From Ptiloglossa arizonensis (taxonomy: Eukaryota > Arthropoda > Insecta > Hymenoptera > Colletidae), in contig NW_027478396.1 of NCBI RefSeq assembly GCF_051014685.1, positions 558,001 to 622,000 of the forward strand: a stretch of DNA of 64,000 nt, read 5' to 3'. Position 1 is the first letter of the stretch, and each line of letters starts with the position of its first letter. This document shows, one piece after another, positions 51,404 to 63,880 of this stretch. The translations under genes and the position numbers were made by a program. The notes beneath the pieces are model-generated. The model was not told the DNA's origin. It was given only the letters and a program-made list of their open reading frames with translations, and ran no database searches.

Positions 51404-54400
51404 TTTTGATGGTTTCTCAACCATTCCTTAACTTCAAACTCCCAAATCTCGCGAACGGATTGACGAACTCGAGAAATTCCTGTTGCATCTGAAAGTAGAA
51501 ACTCGCCCGATGACAAAGATATGTGTGTCTTCCCCCTAGGCGTTTGTAGTTGTTGGTTTCGAGTATCAGACTTGCGAAAATTTTGATGGTTTCTCAACCA
51601 TTCCTTAACCTCAAACTCCCATATCTCGCGAACGGATTGACGAACTCGAGAACTTCCTATTGCATCTGAATGCAGAAACTCGCCCGATTACAACGGTGTG
51701 TGTACTTTTCCCCTAGGCCATTCCAGTTGTTGGTTTCGAGTATCAGATCAGCGAAAATTTTGATGGTTTCTCAAGCATTCCTTAACTTCAAACTTCCATA
51801 TCTCGCGAACGGATTGACGAACTCGAGAATTTCCTATTTCATCTGAATGCAGAAACTCGCCCGATTACAACGGTATGTGTACTTTTGCCCTAGGCCATAG
51901 TAGTTGTTGGTTTCGAGTATCAGACCATCGAAAATTTTTATGGTTTCTCATGCATTCCTTAACTTCAAACTTCCATATCTCGCGAACGGATTGACGAACT
52001 CGAGAATTTCCTATTGCATCTGACAGCAGAAACTCGCACGATTACAACGGTATGTGTATTTTTGCCCTAGGCCATAGTAGTTATTGGATGCGAGTATCAG
52101 ACTTGCGAAAATTTTGATGATTTCTCAACCATTCCTTAACTTCAAACTCCCATATCTCGCGAACGGATTGACGAACTCGAGAATTTCCTGTTGCATCTGA
52201 AAGCAGAAACTCGCTCGATTACAACGGTGTGTGTACTTTTCCTCTAGGCCATTCCAGTTGTTGGTTTCGAGTATCAGACCAGCGAAAATTTTGATGGTTT
52301 CTCATCCATTCCTTAACTTCCATCTCCCATATCTCGCGAACGGATTGACGAACTCGAGAATTTCCTATTGCATCTGAAAGCAGAAACTCGCCCGATTACA
52401 ACGGTATGTGTATTTTTCCCCTAGGCCATAGTAGTTATTGATTTCAAGTATCAGACTTGCGAAAATTGTGATGGTTTCTCAACCATTCCTTAACTTCAAA
52501 CTCCCATATCTCGCGAACGGATTGACGAACTCGAGAAATTCCTGTTGCATCTGAAAGTAGAAACTCGCCCGATTACAAAGATATGTGTGTTTTCCCCCTA
52601 GGCCTTTGTAGTTGTTGGTTTCGAGTATCAGACCAGCGAAAATTTTGATTGTTTCTCAACCATTCCTTAACTTCAAACTCCCATATCCCGCGAACGGATT
52701 GACGAACTCGAGAAATTCCTGTTGCATCTGAAAGTAGAAACTCGCCCGATTACAACGGCATGTGTATTTTTCCCCTAGGCCATTGTAGTTATTGGTTTCG
52801 AGTATCAGACTTGCGAAAATTTTGCTGGTTTCTCAACCATTCCTTGACCTCAAACTCCCATTTCTCGCGAACGGATTGACGAACTCGAGAAATTCCTGTT
52901 GCATCTGAAAGTAGAAACTCGACCGATTACAATGGTACGTGTACTTTTCCCCTAGGCCATTCCAGTTATTGGTTTCGAGTATCAGACCAGCGAAAATTTT
53001 GATGATTTCTCAAGCATTCCTTAACTTCAAACTTCCATATCTCGCGAACGGATTGACGAACTCGAGAATTTCCTATTACATCTGAATGCAGAAACTCGCC
53101 CGATTACAACGGTATGTGTACTTTTGCCCTAGGCCATAGTAGTTGTTGCTTTAGAGTATCAGACCATCGAAAATTTTTATGGTTTCTCGTGCATTCCTTA
53201 ACTTCAAACTTCCATATCTCGCGAACGGATTGACGAACTCGAGAATTTCCTATTGCATCTGACAGCAGGAACTCGCACGATTACAAAGGTATGTGTATTT
53301 TTGCCCTAGGCCATAGTAGTTATTGGATGCGAGTATCAGACTTGCGAAAATTTTGATGATTTCTCAACCATTCCTTAACTTCAAACTCCCATATCTCGCG
53401 AACGGATTGACGAACTCGAGAAATTCCTGTTGCATCTGAAAGTAGAAACTCGCCCGATTACAACGGCATGTGTATTTTTCCCCTAGGCCATTGTAGTTAT
53501 TGGTTTCGAGTATCAGATTTGCGAAAATTTTGATGGTTTCTCAACCATTCCTTATTTTCACACTTCCATATCTCGCGAACGGATTGACGAACTCGAGAAT
53601 TTCCTGTTACATCTGAAAGCAGAAACTCGCTCGATTACAACGGTGTGTGTACTTTTCCTCTAGGCCATTCCAGTTGTTGGTTTCGAGTATCAGACCAGCG
53701 AAAATTTTGATGGTTTCTCATCCATTCCTTAACTTCCAACTCCCATATCTCGCGAACGGATTGACGAACTCGAGAATTTCCTATTGCATCTGAAAGCAGA
53801 AACTTGCCCGATTACAACGGTATGTGTATTTTTCCCCTAGGCCATAGTAGTTATTGATTTCAAGTATCAGACTTGCGAAAATTGTGATGGTTTCTCAACC
53901 ATTCCTTAACTTCAAACTCCCATATCTCGCGAACGGATTGACGAACTCGAGAAATTCCTGTTGCATCTGAAAGTAGAAACTCGCCCGATTACAAAGATAT
54001 GTGTGTTTTCCCCCTAGGCCTTTGTAGTTGTTGGTTTCGAGTATCAGACCAGCGAAAATTTTGATTGTTTCTCAACCATTCCTTAACTTCAAACTCCCAT
54101 ATGCCGCGAACGGATTGACGAACTCGAGAAATTCCTGTTGCATCTGAAAGTAGAAACTCGCCCGATTACAACGGCATGTGTATTTTTCCCCTAGGCCATT
54201 GTAGTTATTGGTTTCGAGTATCAGACTTGCGAAAATTTTGCTTGTTTCTCAACCATTCCTTGACCTCAAACTCCCATTTCTCGCGAACGGATTGACGAAC
54301 TCGAGAAATTCCTGTTGCATCTGAAAGTAGAAACTCGACCGATTACAATGGTACGTGTACTTTTCCCCTAGGCCATTCCAGTTATTGGTTTCGAGTATCA

Positions 54401-55790
54401 GACCAGCGAAAATTTTGATGATTTCTCAAGCATTCCTTAACTTCAAACTTCCATATCTCGCGAACGGATTGACGAACTCGAGAATTTCCTATTACATCTG
54501 AATGCAGAAACTCGCCCGTTTACAACGGTATGTGTACTTTTGCCCTAGGCCATAGTAGTTGTTGCTTTCGAGTATCAGACCATCGAAAATTTTTATGGTT
54601 TCTCGTGCATTCCTTAACTTCAAACTTCCATATCTCGCGAACGGATTGACGAACTCGAGAATTTCCTATTGCATCTGACAGCAGGAACTCGCACGATTAC
54701 AAAGGTATGTGTATTTTTGCCCTAGGCCATAGTAGTTATTGGATGCGAGTATCAGACTTGCGAAAATTTTGATGATTTCTCAACCATTCCTTAACTTCAA
54801 ACTCCCATATCTCGCGAACGGATTGACGAACTCGAGAAATTCCTGTTGCATCTGAAAGTAGAAACTCGCCCGATTACAACGGCATGTGTATTTTTCCCCT
54901 AGGCCATTGTAGTTATTGGTTTCGAGTATCAGATTTGCGAAAATTTTGATGGTTTCTCAACCATTCCTTATTTTCACACTTCCAAATCTCGCGAACGGAT
55001 TGACGAACTCGAGAATTTCCTGTTGCATCTGAAAGCAGAAACTCGCTCGATTACAACGGTGTGTGTACTTTTCCTCTAGGCCATTCCAGTTGTTGGTTTC
55101 GAGTATCAGACCAGCGAAAATTTTGATGGTTTCTCATCCATTCCTTAACTTCCAACTCCCATATCTCGCGAACGGATTGACGAACTCGAGAATTTCCTAT
55201 TGCATCTGAAAGCAGAAACTTGCCCGATTACAACGGTGTGTGTATTTTTCCCCTAGGCCATAGTAGTTATTGATTTCAAGTATCAGACTTGCGAAAATTG
55301 TGATGGTTTCTCAACCATTCCTTAACTTCAAACTCCCATATCTCGCGAACGGATTGACGAACTCGAGAAATTCCTGTTGCATCTGAAAGTAGAAACTCGC
55401 CCGATTACAAAGATATGTGTATTTTTCTCCTAGGCCTTTGTAGTTATTGGTTTCGAGTATCAGACTTGCGAAAATTTTGATGGTTTCTCAACCATTCCTT
55501 ATATTCACACTTCCATATCTCGCAAACGGATTGACGAACTCGAGAATTTCCTGTTGCATCTGAAAGTAGAAACTCGCCCGATTACAACGGCATGTGTATT
55601 TTTCCCCTAGGCCATTGTAGTTATTGGTTTCGAGTATCAGACTTGCGAAAATTTTGCTGGTTTCTCAACCATTCCTTGACCTCAAACTCCCATTTCTCGC
55701 GAACGGATTGACGAACTCGAGAAATTCCTGTTGCATCTGAAAGTAGAAACTCGACCGATTACAATGGTACGTGTACTTTTCCCCTAGGCC
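51404..55790 (+). repeat. Segmental duplication, copy 2
   Basis: Partner of 43,439-47,825. Roughly ten substitutions are visible across 4.4 kb, for example CCATCTCCC at 52,320, TTTAGAGTATC near 53,151, GTTACATCTG near 53,608, CTTGTTTCTC at 54,241 and CCAAATCTCG near 54,983. The right end is a sharp switch within CCTAGGCC from ATTCCAG to ATAGTAG at about 55,790. Confidence 0.92.
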
Positions 55791-57670
55791 ATAGTAGTTA
55801 TTGATTTCAAGTATCAGACTTGCGAAAATTGTGATGGTTTCTCAACCATTCCTTAACTTCAAACTCCCATATCTCGCGAACGGATTGACGAACTCGAGAA
55901 ATTCCTGTTGCATCTGAAAGTAGAAACTCGCCCGATTACAAAGATATGTGTATTTTTCTCCTAGGCCTTTGTAGTTATTGGTTTCGAGTATCAGACTTGC
56001 GAAAATTTTGATGGTTTCTCAACCATTCCTTATATTCACACTTCCATATCTCGCAAACGGATTGACGAACTCGAGAATTTCCTGTTGCATCTGAAAGTAG
56101 AAACTCGCTCGATTACAACGGTGTGTGTACTTTTCCTCTAGGCCATTCCAGTTGTTGGTTTCGAGTATCAGACCAGCGAAAATTTTGATGGTTTCTCATC
56201 CATTCCTTAACTTCCAACTCCCATATCTCGCGAACGGATTGACGAACTCGAGAATTTCCTATTGCATCTGAAAGCAGAAACTTGCCCGATTACAACGGTA
56301 TGTGTATTTTTCCCCTAGGCCATAGTAGTTATTGATTTCAAGTATCAGACTTGCGAAAATTGTGATGGTTTCTCAACCATTCCTTAACTTCAAACTCCCA
56401 TATCTCGCGAACGGATTGACGAACTCGAGAAATTCCTGTTGCATCTGAAAGTAGAAACTCGCCCGATTACAAAGATATGTGTGTTTTCCCCCTAGGCCTT
56501 TGTAGTTGTTGGTTTCGAGTATCAGACCAGCGAAAATTTTGATTGTTTCTCAACCATTCCTTAACTTCAAACTCCCATATGCCGCGAACGGATTGACGAA
56601 CTCGAGAAATTCCTGTTGCATCTGAAAGTAGAAACTCGCCCGATTACAACGGCATGTGTATTTTTCCCCTAGGCCATTGTAGTTATTGGTTTCGAGTATC
56701 AGACTTGCGAAAATTTTGCTTGTTTCTCAACCATTCCTTGACCTCAAACTCCCATTTCTCGCGAACGGATTGACGAACTCGAGAAATTCCTGTTGCATCT
56801 GAAAGTAGAAACTCGACCGATTACAATGGTACGTGTACTTTTCCCCTAGGCCATTCCAGTTATTGGTTTCGAGTATCAGACCAGCGAAAATTTTGATGAT
56901 TTCTCAAGCATTCCTTAACTTCAAACTTCCATATCTCGCGAACGGATTGACGAACTCGAGAATTTCCTATTACATCTGAATGCAGAAACTCGCCCGTTTA
57001 CAACGGTATGTGTACTTTTGCCCTAGGCCATAGTAGTTGTTGCTTTCGAGTATCAGACCATCGAAAATTTTTATGGTTTCTCGTGCATTCCTTAACTTCA
57101 AACTTCCATATCTCGCGAACGGATTGACGAACTCGAGAATTTCCTATTGCATCTGACAGCAGGAACTCGCACGATTACAAAGGTATGTGTATTTTTGCCC
57201 TAGGCCATAGTAGTTATTGGATGCGAGTATCAGACTTGCGAAAATTTTGATGATTTCTCAACCATTCCTTAACTTCAAACTCCCATATCTCGCGAACGGA
57301 TTGACGAACTCGAGAAATTCCTGTTGCATCTGAAAGTAGAAACTCGCCCGATTACAACGGCATGTGTATTTTTCCCCTAGGCCATTGTAGTTATTGGTTT
57401 CGAGTATCAGATTTGCGAAAATTTTGATGGTTTCTCAACCATTCCTTATTTTCACACTTCCAAATCTCGCGAACGGATTGACGAACTCGAGAATTTCCTG
57501 TTGCATCTGAAAGCAGAAACTCGCTCGATTACAACGGTGTGTGTACTTTTCCTCTAGGCCATTCCAGTTGTTGGTTTCGAGTATCAGACCAGCGAAAATT
57601 TTGATGGTTTCTCATCCATTCCTTAACTTCCAACTCCCATATCTCGCGAACGGATTGACGAACTCGAGAA
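53627..57670 (+). repeat. 14-monomer-offset pair with a 3-monomer insert
   Basis: 53,627-55,190 is repeated at 56,105-57,668, an offset of 2,478 bp (CATATGCCGCG at 54,096 and 56,574; TTTACAACGG at about 54,518 and 56,996; CCAAATCTCG at 54,983 and 57,461). Between them 55,258-55,560 is itself repeated 531 bp later at 55,789-56,091. The region shows copy on copy within 4 kb. Confidence 0.87.
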
Positions 57671-58399
57671 TTTCCTATTGCATCTGAAAGTAGAAACTCG
57701 CCCGATTACAACGGCATGTGTATTTTTCCCCTAGGCCATTGTAGTTATTGGTTTCGAGTATCAGACTTGCGAAAATTTTGCTGGTTTCTCAACCATTCCT
57801 TGACCTCAAACTCCCATTTCTCGCGAACGGATTGACGAACTCGAGAAATTCCTGTTGCATCTGAAAGTAGAAACTCGACCAATTACAATGGTACGTGTAC
57901 TTTTCCCCTAGGCCATTCCAGTTATTGGTTTCGAGTATCAGACCAGCGAAAATTTTGATGATTTCTCAAGCATTCCTTAACTTCAAACTTCCATATCTCG
58001 CGAACGGATTGACGAACTCGAGAATTTCCTATTACATCTGAATGCAGAAACTCGCCCGATTACAACGGTATGTGTACTTTTGCCCTAGGCCATAGTAGTT
58101 GTTGGTTTCGAGTAACAGACTTGCGAAAATTGTGATGGTTTCTCAACCATTCCTTAACTTCAAACTCCCAAATCTCGCGAACGGATTGACGAACTCGAGA
58201 AATTCCTGTTGCATCTGAAAGTAGAAACTCGCCCGATGACAAAGATATGTGTGTCTTCCCCCTAGGCGTTTGTAGTTGTTGGTTTCGAGTATCAGACTTG
58301 CGAAAATTTTGATGGTTTCTCAACCATTCCTTATATTCACACTTCCATATCTCGCGAACGGATTGACGAACTCAAGAATTTCCTATTGCATCTGAATGC

Positions 58400-61230
58400 A
58401 GAAACTCGCCCGATTACAACGGTATGTGTATTTTTCTCCTAGGCCTTTGTAGTTATTGGTTTCGAGTATCAGACTTGCGAAAATTTTGATGATTTCTCAA
58501 CCATTCCTTAACTTCAAACTCCCATATCTCGCGAACGGATTGACGAACTCGAGAAATTCCTGTTGCATCTGAAAGTAGAAACTCGCCCGATTAGAACGGT
58601 ATGTGAATTTTTCCCCTAGGCCATTGTAGTTATTGGATTCGAGTATCAGACTTGCGAAAATTTTGATGGTTTCTCAACCATTCCTTAACTTCAAACTTCC
58701 ATATCTCGCGAACGGATTGACGAACTCAAGAATTTCCTATTGCATCTGAATGCAGAAACTCGCCCGATTACAACGGTATGTGTATTTTTGCCCTAGGCCA
58801 TAGTAGTTGTTGGTTTCGAGTATCAGACCAGCGAAAATTTTGATGGTTTCTCATGCATTCCTTAATTTCAAACTTCCATATCTCGCGAACGGATTGACGA
58901 ACTCTAGAATTTCCTATTGCATCTGACAGCACAAACTCGCCCGATTACAATGGTATGTGTATGTTTCCCCTAGGCATTTGTAGTTATTGGTTTCAAGTAT
59001 CAGACTTGCGAAAATTTTGATGGTTTCTCAACCATTCCTTATATTCACACTTCCATATCTCGCGAACGGATTGACGAACTCGAGAAATTCCTGTTGCATC
59101 TGAAAGTAGAAACTCGCCCGATTAGAACGGTATGTGAATTTTTCCCCTAGGCCATTGTAGTTATTGGATTCGAGTATCAGACTTGCGAAAATGTTGATGA
59201 TTTCTCAACCATTCCTTAACTTCAAAGTCCCATATCTCGCGGACGGATTGACGAACTCGAAAAATTCCTGTTGCATGTGAAAGTAGAATGTCGCCCGATT
59301 ACAACGGTATGTGTATTTTTCCCCTAGGCCTTTGAAGTTATTGGTTTCGAGTATCAGACTTGCGAAAATTTTGATGGTTTCTCAACCATTCCTTAACTTC
59401 AAACTCCCATATCTCGCGAACGGATTGACGAACTCGAGAATTTCCTATTGCATCTGATAGCCGAAACTCGCCCGATTACAACGGTATGTGTATTTTTGCC
59501 TTAGGCCATAGTAGTTATTGTATTCGAGTATCAGACTTGCGAAAATTTTGATGATTTCTCAACCATTCCTTAACTTCAAACTGCCATATCTCGCGAACGC
59601 ATTGACGAACTCGAGAAATTCCTGTTGCATGTGAAAGTAGAATCTCGCCCGATTAGAATGGTATGTGTATTTTTCCCGTAGGCATTTGTGGTTATTGGTA
59701 TCGAGTATCAGGCTTGCGAAAATTTTGATGGTTTCTCAACCATTCCTTAACTTCAAACTCCCATATCCCGCGAACGGATTGACGAACTCGAGAAATTCCT
59801 GTTGCATGTGAAAGTAGAAAGTCGCCCGATTTCAACGGTATGTGTATCTTTCCCCTAGGCCTTTGTAGTTATTGGTTTCGAGTATCATACTTGCGAAAAT
59901 TTTGATGGTTTCTCATGCATTCCTTAACTTCAAACTTCCATATCCCGCGAACGGATTGACGAACTCGAGAAATTCCGGTTGCATGTGAAAGTAGAAGGTC
60001 GCCCGATTACAACGGTATGTGTATTTTTCCCCTAGGCCTTTGAAGTTATTGGTTTCGAGTATCAAACTTGCGAAAATTTTGATGGTTTCTCAACCATTCC
60101 TTATCTTCACACTTCCATATCTCGCGAACGGATTGACGAACTCGAGAATTTCCTATTGCATCTGAAAGCACAAACTCGCCCGATTACAACGGTGTGTGTA
60201 CTTTTCCCCTAGGCCATTCCAGTTGTTGGTTTGGAGTATCAGACTTGCGAAAATTTTGATGGTTTCTCATGCATTCCTTAACTTCACACTTCCATATCTC
60301 GCGAACGGATTGACGAACTCGAGAATTTCCGATTGCATCTGGAAGCAGAAACTCGTCCGATTACAAAGGTATGTGTATTTCCACCCTAGGCCATTGTAGT
60401 TATTGGTTTCGAGTATCACGCTTGCGAAAATTTTGATGGTTTCTCAACCATTCCTTAACTTCAAACTCCCATATCTCGCGAACGGATTGACGAACTCGAG
60501 AAATTCCTGTTGCATGTGAAAGTAGAAAGTCGCCCGATTTCAACGGTATGTGTATCTTTCCCCTAGGCCTTTGTAGTTATTGGTATCGAGTATCATACTT
60601 GCGAAAATTTTGATGGTTTCACAACCATTCCTTATTTTCACACTTCCATATCTCCTGAACGGATTGAGGAACTCGAGAATTTCCTATTGCATCTGAAAGC
60701 AGAAACTCGCCCGATTACAACGGTGTGTGTACTTTTCCCCTAGGCCATTCCAGTTGTTGGTTTCGAGTATCAGACCAGCGAAAATTTTGATGGTTTCTCA
60801 AGCATTCCTTAACTTCAAACTTCCATGTCTCGCGAACGGATTGACGAACTCGAGAGTTTCCTATTGCATCTGAATGCAGACACTCGCCCGATTACAACGG
60901 TATGTGTATTTTTGCCCTAGGCCATAGTAGTTGTTGGTTTCGAGTATCAGACCAGCGAAAATTTTGATGGTTTCTCATGCATTCCTTAACTTCAAACTTC
61001 CATATCTCGCGAACGGATTGACGAACTCGAGAATTTCCTATTGCATCTGACAGCAGAAACTCGACCGATTACAATGGTATGTGTATTTTTCCCCTAGGCA
61101 TTTGTAGTTATTGGTTTCGAGTATCAGACTTGCGAAAATTTTGATGGTTTCTCAAACATTTATTAACTTCAAACTCCGATATCTCGCGAACGGATTGAGG
61201 AACTCGAGAAATTCCTGTTGCATGTGAAAG
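58400..61230 (+). repeat. HOR unit R, copy 2 (16 monomers, one deleted)
   Basis: Matches copy 1 at +10,089 bp before about 59,130 and +9,912 bp after it. One 177-bp monomer is missing: the second ATTAGAACGG monomer at 59,121 joins directly to the AAAATGTTGATG monomer, whereas copies 1 and 3 have an ACAACGGTATGTGAATT monomer between them. Private changes include GCACAAACTC near 58,930, ATCAAACTTG near 60,063 and ATCACGCTTG near 60,417. Confidence 0.92.
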
Positions 61231-63880
61231 TAGAAAGTCGCCCGATTTCAACGGTATGTGTATCTTTCCCCTAGGCCTTTGTAGTTATTGGTTTCGAGTA
61301 TCAGACTTGCGAAAATTTTGATGATTTCTCAACCATTCCTTAACTTCAAACTCCCATATCTCGCGAACGGATTGACGAACTCGAGAAATTCCTGTTGCAT
61401 CTGAAAGTAGAAACTCGCCCGATTAGAACGGTATGTGAATTTTTCCCCTAGGCCATTGTAGTTATTGGATTCGAGTATCAGACTTGCGAAAATTTTGATG
61501 GTTTCTCAACCATTCCTTAACTTCAAACTTCCATATCTCGCGAACGGATTGACGAACTCAAGAATTTCCTATTGCATCTGAATGCAGAAACTCGCCCGAT
61601 TACAACGGTATGTGTATTTTTGCCCTAGGCCATAGTAGTTGTTGGTTTCGAGTATCAGACCCGCGAAAATTTTGATGGTTTCTCATGCATTCCTTAATTT
61701 CAAACTTCCATATCTCGCGAACGGATTGACGAACTCTAGAATTTCCTATTGCATCTGACAGCAGAAACTCGCCCGATTACAATGGTATGTGTATGTTTCC
61801 CCTAGGCATTTGTAGTTATTGGTTTCAAGTATCAGACTTGCGAAAATTTTGATGGTTTCTCAACCATTCCTTATATTCACACTTCCATATCTCGCGAACG
61901 GATTGACGAACTCGAGAAATTCCTGTTGCATCTGAAAGTAGAAACTCGCCCGATTAGAACGGTATGTGAATTTTTCCCCTAGGCCATTGTAGTTATTGGA
62001 TTCGAGTATCAGACTTGCGAAAATTTTGATGGTTTCTCAACCATTCCTTAACTTCAAACTCCGATATCTCGCGAACGGATTGACGAACTCGAGAAATTCC
62101 TGTTGCATCTGAAAGTAGAAACTCGCCCGATTACAACGGTATGTGAATTTTTCCCCTAGGCCATTGTAGTTATTGGATTCGAGTATCAGACTTGCGAAAA
62201 TGTTGATGATTTCTCAACCATTCCTTAACTTCAAAGTCCCATATCTCGCGGACGGATTGACGAACTCGAGAAATTCCTGTTGCATGTGAAAGTAGAATGT
62301 CGCCCGATTACAACGGTATGTGTATTTTTCCCCTAGGCCTTTGAAGTTATTGGTTTCGAGTATCAGACTTGCGAAAATTTTGATGGTTTCTCAACCATTC
62401 CTTAACTTCAAACTCCCATATCTCGCGAACGGATTGACGAACTCGAGAATTTCCTATTGCATCTGATAGCCGAAACTCGCCCGATTACAACGGTATGTGT
62501 ATTTTTGCCTTAGGCCATAGTAGTTATTGTATTCGAGTATCAGACTTGCGAAAATTTTGATGATTTCTCAACCATTCCTTAACTTCAAACTGCCATATCT
62601 CGCGAACGCATTGACGAACTCGAGAAATTCCTGTTGCATGTGAAAGTAGAATCTCGCCCGATTAGAATGGTATGTGTATTTTTCCCGTAGGCATTTGTGG
62701 TTATTGGTATCGAGTATCAGGCTTGCGAAAATTTTGATGGTTTCTCAACCATTCCTTAACTTCAAACTCCCATATCCCGCGAACGGATTGACGAACTCGA
62801 GAAATTCCTGTTGCATGTGAAAGTAGAAAGTCGCCCGATTTCAACGGTATGTGTATCTTTCCCCTAGGCCTTTGTAGTTATTGGTTTCGAGTATCATACT
62901 TGCGAAAATTTTGATGGTTTCTCATGCATTCCTTAACTTCAAACTTCCATATCCCGCGAACGGATTGACGAACTCGAGAAATTCCGGTTGCATGTGAAAG
63001 TAGGAGGTCGCCCGATTACAACGGTATGTGTATTTTTCCCCTAGGCCTTTGAAGTTATTGGTTTCGAGTATCAGACTTGCGAAAATTTTGATGGTTTCTC
63101 AACCATTCCTTATCTTCACACTTCCATATCTCGCGAACGGATTGACGAACTCGAGAATTTCCTATTGCATCTGAAAGCACAAACTCGCCCGATTACAACG
63201 GTGTGTGTACTTTTCCCCTAGGCCATTCCAGTTGTTGGTTTGGAGTATCAGACTTGCGAAAATTTTGATGGTTTCTCATGCATTCCTTAACTTCACACTT
63301 CCATATCTCGCGAACGGATTGACGAACTCGAGAATTTCCGATTGCATCTGGAAGCAGAAACTCGTCCGATTACAAAGGTATGTGTATTTCCACCCTAGGC
63401 CATTGTAGTTATTGGTTTCGAGTATCACACTTGCGAAAATTTTGATGGTTTCTCAACCATTCCTTAACTTCAAACTCCCATATCTCGCGAACGGATTGAC
63501 GAACTCGAGAAATTCCTGTTGCATGTGAAAGTAGAAAGTCGCCCGATTTCAACGGTATGTGTATCTTTCCCCTAGGCCTTTGTAGTTATTGGTATCGAGT
63601 ATCATACTTGCGAAAATTTTGATGGTTTCACAACCATTCCTTATTTTCACACTTCCATATCTCCTGAACGGATTGAGGAACTCGAGAATTTCCTATTGCA
63701 TCTGAAAGCAGAAACTCGCCCGATTACAACGGTGTGTGTACTTTTCCCCTAGGCCATTCCAGTTGTTGGTTTCGAGTATCAGACCAGCGAAAATTTTGAT
63801 GGTTTCTCAAGCATTCCTTAACTTCAAACTTCCATGTCTCGCGAACGGATTGACGAACTCGAGAGTTTCCTATTGCATCT
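61230..63880 (+). repeat. HOR unit R, copy 3 (incomplete at the right)
   Basis: Tandem with copy 2. Marker spacing is 2,832 bp at the start (58,590 to 61,422) and 3,009 bp after the monomer missing from copy 2 (60,196 to 63,205). Differences include GACCCGCGAAAA near 61,661 and AGTAGGAGGTCG near 63,000. At about 63,880 it leaves the pattern (GACAGCAGAAACTCGCCC in place of AATGCAGACACTCGCCC), with a GGCCATGCCAG variant before the window ends. Confidence 0.9.

Larger units (their letters stand above)
38700..58330 (+). repeat. HOR domain B (5-, 6-, 8-, 9- and 10-monomer units)
   Basis: The marker TTTTGCTGGTTTCTC followed by CCTTGACCTCAAACTCCC (start of TTGA at 38,861, 40,454, 42,224, 43,109, 44,879, 46,295, 47,711, 52,844, 54,260, 55,676, 56,738 and 57,800) recurs at 9, 10, 5, 10, 8, 8, 29, 8, 8, 6 and 6 monomers. 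It is always an exact multiple of 177 bp. A second marker, CCTATTACATCTGAATGCAG, follows about 1.3 monomers later in most units. The 8-monomer, 1,416-bp form is the most repeated. Block 48.3-51.4 kb interrupts the domain with a different unit. Confidence 0.85.

Noticed and set aside
43439..55790. Assembly duplication as the explanation of the 7,965-bp copies
   Set aside because: It cannot be excluded without reads. However, the copies differ at about ten scattered sites and have different flanks and unit counts, so I treat them as real but flag the check.
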